A stretch of 64,000 bases of DNA from Cellulomonas gelida (GTDB taxonomy: Bacteria; Actinomycetota; Actinomycetes; Actinomycetales; Cellulomonadaceae): assembly GCF_006538725.1 (NCBI RefSeq), contig NZ_BJLQ01000007.1:78978-142977 (forward strand). Direction: 5' to 3'. The number at the start of each line of letters is the position of its first letter. The first letter of the stretch is position 1. Positions 19,231 to 26,981 of this stretch are shown here, in pieces. Position numbers and translations under genes: made by a program. The notes under the pieces were generated by a model. It was not told where the DNA came from. It saw only the letters and a program-made list of their open reading frames with translations, and searched no databases.

Positions 19231-19241
19231 CCCCACGGACG

Positions 19242-19964
19242 ATGCCTCGCCCGCCACGACACCCGGTCGCGCTCGAGCTGGAGCGACGCGAGAAGCCTCC
19301 GGCCCGCGTCGAGCCCGCGCAGCGCCGGTCCCGCTGGCGTGTCGCCGGCTCGGTCGGGCTCTGGGCCGTCGTCGTCGTCGGCACGTTGACGTTCGCGACG
19401 TCCCTGGCGGTGCCGCTGTGGTTCCAGGCACGCGACCAGCGGCTGCTGATCGTCACGTCGGGCTCGATGTCCCCGGTGTTCGACGCGGGCGACGCGGTGG
19501 TCATGCGCAAGGTCGACCACCCGTCGCAGCTCAAGGTCGGCCAGATCGTCTCGTTCTGGCCGCTGGGCTCCGAGCGCCTGGTGACGCACCGGATCGTCGA
19601 CCTCGTGACCCTGCCGACGCTGGAGCAGAACGACGAGACCGGGCGCATGGAACCGGTCATCGACCCGAAGACCGACGAGCCGGTCGAGAGCCAGTACCTC
19701 ATCACGCGCGGCGACGCGAACCCCGAGAACGACCCGAACGCGACGCCCTACACGCGCGTGCGCGGGATCGTGCTCGACGTGCACCCCAGCTGGGGCTGGG
19801 TGCTGCAGTGGGCCGGTTCGGCCGCGGGCCGGGCGATCATGCTGGTCCCCCCGTTGCTCGCGCTCGGCACGCTCGAGCTGCTCGCGCTGCGCGACGCCCG
19901 TCGACGCGCGCGCGACGCCACCTCACCCGACGAGAGGTACCTCGATGCGTTCCTCGAGGGGTGA
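19242..19964 (+). CDS. SipW-type (ER-type) signal peptidase I
   Basis: The 240-residue membrane protein has one hydrophobic segment (~36-58), then TSGSMSPVF with the nucleophile Ser75. It has His116 in VTHRIV in place of the usual bacterial Lys, and ITRGDANPENDP with the third conserved acidic residue. This Ser-His-Asp set defines the SipW/ER branch of S26 peptidases. A second hydrophobic segment (GRAIMLVPPLLALGTLELL) lies near the C-terminus. Such enzymes process TasA-like substrates, and the genes on both sides encode candidate substrates. The ATG at 19242 is used; longer in-frame sequence upstream overlaps the TasA-like gene. Confidence 0.87.
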   Translation: MPRPPRHPVALELERREKPPARVEPAQRRSRWRVAGSVGLWAVVVVGTLTFATSLAVPLWFQARDQRLLIVTSGSMSPVFDAGDAVVMRKVDHPSQLKVGQIVSFWPLGSERLVTHRIVDLVTLPTLEQNDETGRMEPVIDPKTDEPVESQYLITRGDANPENDPNATPYTRVRGIVLDVHPSWGWVLQWAGSAAGRAIMLVPPLLALGTLELLALRDARRRARDATSPDERYLDAFLEG

Positions 19965-20187
19965 GCGCGTGAGCGGGTCCGGGTTCCTCGCGGTCGACCG
20001 GGGCGCCCTCGTCCGGCTCGCGGTGGCGCTGCTGCTGGGCGCGTGCGCGCTCGTCGGGCCGCGGGTCGCGCACACCGGGGCGGAGTTCACGGACTCCGTC
20101 GAGCTGCCCGCCACGTTCCGGACCGCCACCACGTTCGACCCGTCACCCAGCCCGGACCCGACCGACGGGTCGTCGCCCACCCCCTGA
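19945..20187 (+). CDS. Small TasA-like/SipW-substrate-like secreted protein
   Basis: The 80-residue product has a basic start, a hydrophobic stretch (LVRLAVALLLGACALVG) and then AHTGAEFTDSVELPATFRTATTF, resembling the cleavage region of SipW substrates but with almost no mature domain. A Pro/Ser/Asp-rich tail follows. Both starts have a ribosome-binding site: ATG 19945 (GAGAGG upstream, 20-nt overlap with the peptidase gene) or GTG 19969 (GAGGGG upstream). Its role, perhaps as a minor component or adaptor like TapA, is speculative. Confidence 0.6.
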   Translation: MRSSRGERVSGSGFLAVDRGALVRLAVALLLGACALVGPRVAHTGAEFTDSVELPATFRTATTFDPSPSPDPTDGSSPTP

Positions 20188-20199
20188 GGCGGGCGACGA
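20170..20199. terminator. Hairpin between convergent genes
   Basis: TCGTCGCCC (20170-20178) and GGGCGACGA (20191-20199) form a perfect 9-bp stem with a 12-nt loop. It spans the stop codon of the small secreted-protein gene and could serve both it and the convergent FAD oxidase gene. Confidence 0.6.
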
Positions 20200-20225
20200 C
20201 CTGAGCGGTCTCGGCTGTCGCGGGT

Positions 20226-21620
20226 TCAGCCGCGCAGGCGCCGGGCGGCGAGCAGGACGCCCGCGGGGTCGTACGCGACCGACAGCTCGCGCAGGCGCGC
20301 GGCCACCGGCGCCGGGTAGGCGCGCTCGACCCAGCTGCTGCCGCCGCCGGTCGTGAAGTTGGGCATGCTGCCCTCGCGCGCCCACGGCGCCAGGCCCTGC
20401 GCGATCCGTCGCGCGTCGCCCGCGACGAGGTCGGCGGTCTCCGGCATCGCGAAGCCCGCGGTGAACACCGAGAACGGCGCGTCGCGGTGCGCGAACGCGC
20501 AGTCGTCGCCCGACCGCACCGCCCCGCCGAGCTGACGGACCTCGACCATGAGCTGCGGGGACGGGACGTGCGGCCCGACGAGGTCGAGGAACCGCTCGAC
20601 GGCCTCGGGCCCGAAGTCCTCGAGCAGGAACGACGACTCCGACGTCGGCATGGGGTCGTCGGGGTCGGCGTGCACCGAGCCGATCGCCGCGTACGGCAGC
20701 ACGGCCACCGAGTCGATCAGGGGCTCGCCGACCGCGCGCATCGCCCGCACCAGCTCCTCCCCCTCGTCGGGCGCGCCGGTCCACACGAAGCGCACGCACA
20801 CGACCGTGCGGCCGCGCAGCGGCGGCGGGACGAGGTCGAGGTCGGGCAGCCGCAGGACCGCGAGCGACGTGGTCGCCTGCGTCGGCAGCAGGTCGGCCCA
20901 CACGCTCCACGTGCGGACCACCGGCGTCGCGTCCTCGGCCGCGAACCACAGCGCGCCGCCGTAGACCTCGGCGACGGGCGCCAGGTCGAGCTCGACGGCC
21001 GTGACGATGCCGAGCGCACCCTTGCCGCCGCGCAGGCCCCAGAACAGGTCCGGGTGCTCGGTGCGGCTCGCACGGCGCACGACGCCGTCGCCGGTGACGA
21101 CCTCGAACGCGTGCACGTAGTCCGACGAGAGGCCGTGCGAGCGGGCCAACGGACCGACCCCGCCGCCCGTCAGGAACCCGGCGACGCCGACGTGCAGCGA
21201 CGAGCCGCACACCGGCGCGAGGCCGTGCGGCACCGCGGCATCGAGCACGGCACCCCAGCGCACGCCGGCGCCGATGCGGGCACGGCGCAGCACGGGGTCC
21301 ACGGTGAGCTCGTCGAGCGACGCGGTGTGCACCAGCAGCGCGCCGGTCATCGCGTCGGTCACGCCGTGGCCGGTGCCCTGCACGGCGACGGGCACGTCGG
21401 CCTCGGCGGCCAGGCGCAGGGTCGTGGCGACCTCGGTGGCGTCGAGCGCCTCGACGACGGCCACGGGCTGGACGGGCGTGGCGAGGTTCTGGGTGGCCGT
21501 GAGGCGCGCGTAGGCCTCGGTCCCGGGGAGGTGCACGCGCGTGACCGCGGTGGTCAGGGCGCGCACGGCGGCGTCGGCGGCGGGCCGGGAGCCGGCGTCG
21601 ATCGGCGTCGTGAGGGTCAT
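20226..21620 (-). CDS. FAD-linked oxidase, BBE/PCMH type
   Basis: The 464-residue soluble protein has the PCMH-type FAD domain: QPVAVVEALDATEV, VAVQGTGHG (the His often binds FAD covalently), GSSLHVGVAGFLTGGGVGPLARSHG and LFWGLRGGKGALGIVTAVE. A C-terminal berberine-bridge-like segment ends in AYDPAGVLLAARRL. Members oxidise sugars, alcohols or secondary metabolites with oxygen. No signal peptide is seen. The ATG at 21620 has AAGGA upstream. The gene lies 167 bp downstream of the histidine kinase gene on the same strand, but hairpins in the gap suggest its own control. Confidence 0.85.
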   Translation of the reverse strand: MTLTTPIDAGSRPAADAAVRALTTAVTRVHLPGTEAYARLTATQNLATPVQPVAVVEALDATEVATTLRLAAEADVPVAVQGTGHGVTDAMTGALLVHTASLDELTVDPVLRRARIGAGVRWGAVLDAAVPHGLAPVCGSSLHVGVAGFLTGGGVGPLARSHGLSSDYVHAFEVVTGDGVVRRASRTEHPDLFWGLRGGKGALGIVTAVELDLAPVAEVYGGALWFAAEDATPVVRTWSVWADLLPTQATTSLAVLRLPDLDLVPPPLRGRTVVCVRFVWTGAPDEGEELVRAMRAVGEPLIDSVAVLPYAAIGSVHADPDDPMPTSESSFLLEDFGPEAVERFLDLVGPHVPSPQLMVEVRQLGGAVRSGDDCAFAHRDAPFSVFTAGFAMPETADLVAGDARRIAQGLAPWAREGSMPNFTTGGGSSWVERAYPAPVAARLRELSVAYDPAGVLLAARRLRG

Positions 21621-21640
21621 GGGTGGTGTCCTTCGCTCCA

Positions 21641-21723
21641 CGACGAGCCGCGTCGGCTCGTCGGATCCTGGCGCGCCGGGGGCGGCGCACGGAACATCAG
21701 GACGCACGACCAGTTCGCCTGAT
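21641..21723 (-). promoter_or_regulatory. Inverted repeats between the kinase operon and the FAD oxidase gene
   Basis: CGACGAGCCG/CGGCTCGTCG (21641-21650, 21654-21663) is a perfect 10-bp stem with a 3-nt loop, 20 bp upstream of the oxidase start. ATCAGG/CCTGAT (21696-21701, 21718-21723) has arms 22 bp apart. The first may end the kinase operon transcript or act as an operator; the second looks like a two-turn operator. Confidence 0.4.
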
Positions 21724-21787
21724 ACGTCCGGTCTGCAGCCGTCACCGCGGCCGTCGCGCGCGCCGGAGTGGTCCGGCGGTGCCGGGG

Positions 21788-23575
21788 TCAGGAGGTCGAC
21801 GAGCTCGACGGCCCCGCCGGGAGCCGCACGGTGATCGTCGTCCCCTCGCCGAGCGTGCTCGCGATGTCGAGCGAGCCGGCGTGCGCCTCGACGACGGCCT
21901 TGGTGATCGACAGACCCAGCCCGACGCCGGGCACGGCACCCCGCGCCGCGGCGCTCGCGCGGAAGAACCGCTGCGTGAGCTGGTCGATCTCGTCGGGCGC
22001 GATCCCGACTCCCGAGTCGCTGACCTCGAGGACCGCGCCGCCCTCGCCGCCGCCCCCGCCGTGACCGTCGAGGTCGGGCTCGACCGAGACCGCCACCGTG
22101 CCCCCCGGCTGCGTGAACTTGATCGCGTTGCTCAGCAGGTTGTCGACGACCTGCGCGAGCCGCAGTGCGTCGGCGACGACCGGCGTCGGCGTGACGTGCT
22201 CGACGAGCCGCACCTGCGCGGCGTGCGCACCGTGCGCGGCCGACGCGATCGACGCGCGCACCACGTCGGCGAGGTCCATCGCCTGCGGCGTGATCGAGAA
22301 CCGTCCCGCCTCGAGCTGCGCGGTGAGCAGCAGGTCGCTCACGAGCCGGAGCTGGCGGCGCGCGTTGCGCTCGACGATCCCGAGGTACTCGCGCTGCTCG
22401 TCCGTGAGCGGGTCGGTACCGTCCTGCAGGAGCTCGAGGTAGCCGAGCACCGCGGTCAACGGCGTGCGCAGCTCGTGGCTGACCAGGCTCACGAACTGCT
22501 CCTTGAGCGCGGCCGTCTCGCGTTCGGCGGTGACGTCGGTCGCGACGACGACGAAGCCGCTGCTGTTCCCGTCGGCGTCGACGCGGCGCGTGACCGCGAG
22601 GCGCACGGTCAGCCGCCCGCCGTCGCGGCGCACCCACGTCCAGTCCCGCACGTGCGAACCGTTGCCCGAGGCCGAGGCGACGACGGCGTCGAGCAGGCGC
22701 TCACCGCCGACGTCGCGGTACCGCGCGGCGAGCTCCTCCTGGTCGTGGAACGTCGTGAGCCGGACCCGGCCGACGACCGAGCCCTGCGCGTACCCGAGCA
22801 GCCGCTCCGCACCCGCGTTGAACACCTGGACCACGCCGTCGGAGTCGGTCGCGATGATCGCCTGCTCGGTCGCGGAGTCGATCACGGAGACCAGCTGCTC
22901 GAGTGCGGACTCGCGTTCGCTCGCGACCCGGGAGATCGTCTCGGCGTCGTCGCGCACGATCGCGAGCAGCTCGTCCTGGTGCACCCGGGCACGGTCCAGC
23001 GCGGCGTTGCGCGCCCGCAGGCGCTCGGTCGCCTCGTGCGCGACCACCGCCTGCAGCAGCGCGACGAACGCGACCACGAGCGCGCGCGCGACCGTCTGCG
23101 CGGAGAACGCTGCGGGGTCGAACACGACCGGCGTGAACACGACGCCGACCACGCCCGCGGTCGCGACGGCGACGCCGCGCCGACCGCGCTGCGCCGCGAG
23201 CGTCAGCACGGGCAGGAACACGAGCGCCGCGAACACCGAGCCCGCACCACCGGTCCCGGTCCGCAGCAGGGCGACCGAGACGAAGGCGATGACGGGCAGC
23301 ACGTCCGCCACCCAGTCGGGCCATCTCGGCCACGGCGCGAGGACGGCGAGCGCCGGCACGGTCACGGCGACCGCGGCGGACAGCAGCACCAGGCCGGGCC
23401 GGGTCACGAGGGACGGCACCGCCCACAGGACCACCATCGACACGGCGAAGGCCACCACGAAGGGCAGCTGCCGTTCGAGCACGCCCGCCTCGGGACCGGT
23501 GAACCGGGAGATCCCGCGCACCAGCCGCGTGCCGGGCCGGCGCCGCTCGACGCCCTCGTCGGGGTGGACGCTCAT
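21788..23575 (-). CDS. Membrane PAS sensor histidine kinase
   Basis: The 595-residue protein starts with about five or six hydrophobic segments (to ~residue 190). A coiled stretch and a PAS domain follow (ATDSDGVVQVFNAGAERLLGY...VATDVTAERE). HisKA comes next with VSHELRTP (phospho-acceptor His367), then HATPase with DNLLSNAIKFTQPGG, SDSGVGIAPDEI and GVGLGLSITKAV. It has no attached receiver. The ATG at 23575 overlaps the stop of the 58-aa gene (ATGA). It is the last gene of an operon whose first gene codes for a receiver-PIG-L fusion, its most likely partner. The N-terminal membrane module could sense an envelope signal. Confidence 0.92.
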   Translation of the reverse strand: MSVHPDEGVERRRPGTRLVRGISRFTGPEAGVLERQLPFVVAFAVSMVVLWAVPSLVTRPGLVLLSAAVAVTVPALAVLAPWPRWPDWVADVLPVIAFVSVALLRTGTGGAGSVFAALVFLPVLTLAAQRGRRGVAVATAGVVGVVFTPVVFDPAAFSAQTVARALVVAFVALLQAVVAHEATERLRARNAALDRARVHQDELLAIVRDDAETISRVASERESALEQLVSVIDSATEQAIIATDSDGVVQVFNAGAERLLGYAQGSVVGRVRLTTFHDQEELAARYRDVGGERLLDAVVASASGNGSHVRDWTWVRRDGGRLTVRLAVTRRVDADGNSSGFVVVATDVTAERETAALKEQFVSLVSHELRTPLTAVLGYLELLQDGTDPLTDEQREYLGIVERNARRQLRLVSDLLLTAQLEAGRFSITPQAMDLADVVRASIASAAHGAHAAQVRLVEHVTPTPVVADALRLAQVVDNLLSNAIKFTQPGGTVAVSVEPDLDGHGGGGGEGGAVLEVSDSGVGIAPDEIDQLTQRFFRASAAARGAVPGVGLGLSITKAVVEAHAGSLDIASTLGEGTTITVRLPAGPSSSSTS

Positions 23576-23748
23576 CGCAGCACGCTCAGCAGCACCAGCA
23601 CGCCCGCGGTCACGAGCACGCCGACGAGCCCGATCCACGCGACGCGGCGCTCGGCGCGCGCATCGTCGCGGATCTCGGCCTCGAGGGCATCGGGGGCCAA
23701 CGGGTCGCGCGGCGCGGGACCCGGAGCGGCATCGTCGCGCGTGCTCAT
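23572..23748 (-). CDS. 58-residue single-pass membrane protein
   Basis: A short gene with ATGA overlaps at both ends: its ATG (23748) overlaps the GT2 stop, and its stop overlaps the kinase ATG (23575). The N-terminal ~35 residues are Asp/Ala/Arg-rich and soluble, and residues ~36-57 form one hydrophobic helix. Tail-out small proteins of this type sometimes assist synthase-type glycosyltransferases. No family is recognised. The double overlap is the main support that it is translated. Confidence 0.8.
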   Translation of the reverse strand: MSTRDDAAPGPAPRDPLAPDALEAEIRDDARAERRVAWIGLVGVLVTAGVLVLLSVLR

Positions 23749-25238
23749 CCGACCACGCGCCCAGTCTTCTCCGTCTTGTCCCAGGCGGCCGACGCGCCAC
23801 GCCACTGCTTGACGTACGCGTCGAGTGTGATGGCGCACAGCACGGGCCCGAACCCGATGACGTACAGCAGCGGGACGGACAGCAGGCGCAGCCCGCGCAC
23901 GCCGTCGCACGCGCGCACCAGGGGCGCGAGCAGCATCGCGAGCAGCGGCCACGCGTACAGCGCGAGCTGCCACCAGTCCCGGCCGTCGTCCGTCATCCGC
24001 AGCCCGAAGACGCCCGGCACGGTCTCCTCCCACAGCCCGGGGACCCACGCGGCGCTCATCACCACGAGCGCCAGCAGGCCCGGGAACGTCAGCCCCTGGA
24101 ACCAGGACCGGCGCGCGGTCTCGCGGTCCAGCAGGAGCGTGACGGTCGTGATGAAGACGTACGCGGCCACGGCGAGCCACCACAGCGAGCGGAACGCGAC
24201 CAGCGCGGTCGTCTGCGCGACGAGGTGCAGCCCGACGAGCCCGACGGTCGCCGCGACGATCGAGACGGGCAGCAGGTACACCGAGAACCAGACGAGCCCG
24301 AACGTCCACGACCCGAGCCGCTCGCCCCCGCGGCGCAGCGGCCACGGGCGGCGGAACCAGACATGGTCGAACATGCTCGTGATCTGCACGTTCCCGCGGG
24401 CCCAGCGCACGCGCTGCTTCCACAGCGCGCGCACCGAGTCAGGCTCCTCGGCGAGGACCACCGCGGCGGGCTCGAACACCACGTGGCGGCCGTCGAGCTG
24501 GGTGAGGAACGTCGTGTACGTGTCCTCGGCGAGGGTCGTGGTGTCGATGCGCCCGCCGATGGCCTCGAGGTTCGCGCGCGAGTGCAGCTGGGCGCCGCCC
24601 GCGAGGCAGGCCATCGCGCCCAGCACGTTCTGCGCACGGCGCGCCGCGGCCTGCGCGGTCACGTACTCGTACCCGATGAACCGCGCGACGGACCCGGGCC
24701 GGCCGCTGCCCTCCCGGATGAACGCCGTGACCGCACCCACGCGCTCGTCGGCCAGGTGCCGGGTCATCTTGCGCAGCGAGTCGGGGCGGTAGATGACGTC
24801 GGCGTCCATGATGAGCAGCGCCTGCATCCAGCGGTCCGCGAGCGCGTGCTCGATCCCGTGGTTGAGCGTGTGCGCCTTGCCCTGACCGCCCTGCGCGCGG
24901 CGCAGGTGCACGATCCGGCCCGGGTGCTGCGCCGCCTTGGCGAGCACGACGTCGGGGGTGTCGTCGGTGGACGCGTCGTCGACGACGAGCACGCGCAGCC
25001 GGTCCGGCGGGTACTGCAGGCTCATGAGCCGCTCGAGCGACGCGGCCAGCACGGCCCCCTCGTTCCACGCGGGCACCACCACGACGACGCGCGGCAGGTG
25101 CGGCGCCGCGTCCCGCAGGTGGTTGCGCCACGCGTGGACGGGGATCAGCGCGTACTGCAGGATCCCGGCCAGCACGGGGACGGCACCGAGCAGCACGAGC
25201 ACGACGAGCGCGACGACGAGCGCGTCGTGCGCGCTCAC
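23745..25238 (-). CDS. Processive family-2 glycosyltransferase (PgaC/cellulose-synthase-like)
   Basis: The 497-residue membrane protein has an N-terminal hydrophobic segment and a GT-A domain with VVVPAWNEG, VVDDASTDDT, MDADVIYR and TTLAEDTYTTF, then KQRVRWARG. This gives the D,D,D,QxxRW set of processive beta-glycan synthases. At least five membrane segments follow. The closest remembered relatives are poly-N-acetylglucosamine and hyaluronan-type synthases; the sugar donor is unknown. Translation starts at GTG 25238, overlapping the PHP gene stop. Its place next to a PIG-L deacetylase suggests an amino-sugar polymer. Confidence 0.88.
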   Translation of the reverse strand: MSAHDALVVALVVLVLLGAVPVLAGILQYALIPVHAWRNHLRDAAPHLPRVVVVVPAWNEGAVLAASLERLMSLQYPPDRLRVLVVDDASTDDTPDVVLAKAAQHPGRIVHLRRAQGGQGKAHTLNHGIEHALADRWMQALLIMDADVIYRPDSLRKMTRHLADERVGAVTAFIREGSGRPGSVARFIGYEYVTAQAAARRAQNVLGAMACLAGGAQLHSRANLEAIGGRIDTTTLAEDTYTTFLTQLDGRHVVFEPAAVVLAEEPDSVRALWKQRVRWARGNVQITSMFDHVWFRRPWPLRRGGERLGSWTFGLVWFSVYLLPVSIVAATVGLVGLHLVAQTTALVAFRSLWWLAVAAYVFITTVTLLLDRETARRSWFQGLTFPGLLALVVMSAAWVPGLWEETVPGVFGLRMTDDGRDWWQLALYAWPLLAMLLAPLVRACDGVRGLRLLSVPLLYVIGFGPVLCAITLDAYVKQWRGASAAWDKTEKTGRVVG

Positions 25239-25978
25239 GCCTGTCCCCCGCCCCGCAGGCGCCGGTAGACGCCGACGTCCGCGGCGTCGTGCGCGTCCGT
25301 CGACGCGACCAGAGGCACGCCTGCGGCCCGCCACCGGTCGAGCACGCGCGGCCCCGGGCAGTGCCACTTCTCGTTCGCCTCGACGAGCGCGCCTGCGGCC
25401 AGCACCGCGGCGGCGATCGCGTCGAGGTGCTCGTCGGACACGTCGTCCTCGGCGAGCCCGAGCTTGGGCAGGAGCGACAGCGGGTGCGCGAGCTGGGCGT
25501 GCGGCACGCGACGCAGCGCCGCGACCGTCCCGTCGACGAGCATCGCCAGCACGTCGTCGGCGGCCAGGCCGAGCTCCATGGCCTCGCGCGTGCGGCGCGG
25601 GCTCCACGGGCCGGCGGGTCCGGGCAGCTGGTGGTCCGCCAGCAGCACGCGGTCCACGCCGCGCGGCGAGCCCGCCGCGGCGAGCACGTCGGCGGGGGCG
25701 TCGACCGCGCCGCTCACGTCGAGGATCTTGGCCTCGACCCCGGTGAGCACGGTCAGCCCCTCGACGCGCGGCAGCGCACGCAGCGCGGCCAGCCGCTGCG
25801 GCACGTCCGTGGTCGAGGCGCGCACGTGGTCGACCATCCGGATCACCCGCAGCCCGCGCTCGACCGCGGCGGCGAGGTTCTCCTCCGGCGTGCTCACGGC
25901 GTCGTCGGAGAACGTCGAGTGGACGTGGTGGTCCTCGACGAGCGACGGCCCGGCCGACGCGGCACGCGGGGGCGTCAT
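25235..25978 (-). CDS. PHP-domain metal-dependent phosphoesterase/hydrolase
   Basis: The 247-residue protein has the four PHP metal-binding motifs: DHHVHSTFSDD, MVDHVR, a Glu in GVEAK, then AHPLS and STDAHDAADVG. PHP proteins bind a trinuclear metal centre and hydrolyse phosphoesters (histidinol phosphatase, tyrosine-phosphatase CpsB). No signal peptide is present. In capsule clusters such proteins often act as phosphatases, which would fit here, but the substrate cannot be read. The gene starts 7 nt after the ATP-grasp stop and overlaps the GT2 GTG. Confidence 0.85.
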   Translation of the reverse strand: MTPPRAASAGPSLVEDHHVHSTFSDDAVSTPEENLAAAVERGLRVIRMVDHVRASTTDVPQRLAALRALPRVEGLTVLTGVEAKILDVSGAVDAPADVLAAAGSPRGVDRVLLADHQLPGPAGPWSPRRTREAMELGLAADDVLAMLVDGTVAALRRVPHAQLAHPLSLLPKLGLAEDDVSDEHLDAIAAAVLAAGALVEANEKWHCPGPRVLDRWRAAGVPLVASTDAHDAADVGVYRRLRGGGQA

Positions 25979-25985
25979 CGCGGCC

Positions 25986-26981
25986 TCAGGACCCGGGCGC
26001 GACGGCGGGCGCGGGAGCGGGCAGCACCTCGTCGAGCGGCAGGAAGACGTCCTCGAGGTAGCGCACGTTCGCGGTCTCGACGAAGTCCACGTGGCGCGGC
26101 ACGGGCCGGCCGAGCACCGCGTCGAGCACGAGCGAAGGCATGTCGACGCCGGACGCGACGGTCAGCGGCATCGCGCCCGGGAACCGCGGGTTGACCTCGA
26201 GGAGCCCGGGCGTGCCGTCGACGGTGCGCTTGAGCTGGACGTTCGCGACGGTCGTGAGCCCGATCGCCGTGGCGACGGCCGTCGCGGCGGCGATCAGCGC
26301 CTCGTCGTGCACCGTCACGCCCGCGACCGCCACCCCCGAGTCGACCCGCAGCCGCGCGCGCGGCACGGCTGCGACCACGTGCCCGTCGAGGTCCGCGAGC
26401 ACGTCGACGGAGAACTCGTCACCAGGCAGCAGCTCCTGGACCAGGAGGTCCTCCTCCGCGTGCACGGCGTCCAGCTCGGTCTGCGACGCGACCACGCGCA
26501 CGCCCCGCGAGCCGGCGCCCCACCGCGGCTTGACGATGACGGGGAAGTCCCAGCCCGAGACCGCCTGCGGCGTCCCGACGAGCTCGGTGCGCGGCACGTA
26601 GGCGCTGCGGGCGCACGCGCGGGCCAGGGCGAGCTTGTCGAGCGCGGTCTCGAGCGTGCGCAGCTCCGGCGACGCGACGCGCGTCCCGCCCTCGGCGAAG
26701 CGCTCGCGTGCGGCGGCGATGCGCGGCAGCTCGACGTCGACGGTCGGGAACAGGACGTCCACGCGGTCGTCGGCGCACAGCGTCAGGACCGTCTCGACGA
26801 AGTCGTCGGCCCGGCCCGCGGGGACGAGCCGGCGACGGTCGGCGGCCACGAGGTAGAGGCCGCTCGCCCACCGGTCCATGTCCGCGGCCAGCACCTCGAC
26901 GTCGCCGCGACGCTGCAGCGAGCGGATCACCGCCACGCCCGCGGGGCCACCTGCCCCGGTCACGAGAACCCGCACGCTCAT
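25986..26981 (-). CDS. ATP-grasp ligase (carbamoyl-phosphate-synthase-like)
   Basis: The 331-residue protein begins with a Rossmann-like pre-ATP-grasp region (VRVLVTGAGGPAGVAVIRSL). The ATP-grasp core follows: DKLALARACARS, FPVIVKPRWGAGSRGV, LVQELLPGDEFSVDVLAD, and the metal-binding segment LLEVNPRFPGAMPLTVASG. Such enzymes join a carboxylate to an amine via an acyl phosphate. This form often occurs in cell-surface glycan or amino-acid-tagging clusters. The ATG at 26981 overlaps the upstream fusion gene (ATGA). In context it may attach a carboxylate to an amine exposed by the deacetylase; that is inference. Confidence 0.85.
   Translation of the reverse strand: MSVRVLVTGAGGPAGVAVIRSLQRRGDVEVLAADMDRWASGLYLVAADRRRLVPAGRADDFVETVLTLCADDRVDVLFPTVDVELPRIAAARERFAEGGTRVASPELRTLETALDKLALARACARSAYVPRTELVGTPQAVSGWDFPVIVKPRWGAGSRGVRVVASQTELDAVHAEEDLLVQELLPGDEFSVDVLADLDGHVVAAVPRARLRVDSGVAVAGVTVHDEALIAAATAVATAIGLTTVANVQLKRTVDGTPGLLEVNPRFPGAMPLTVASGVDMPSLVLDAVLGRPVPRHVDFVETANVRYLEDVFLPLDEVLPAPAPAVAPGS

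Noticed and set aside
21621..22637. Upstream extension of the FAD oxidase frame
   Set aside because: It lies within the histidine kinase gene in another frame; the ATG at 21620 has a good ribosome-binding site.
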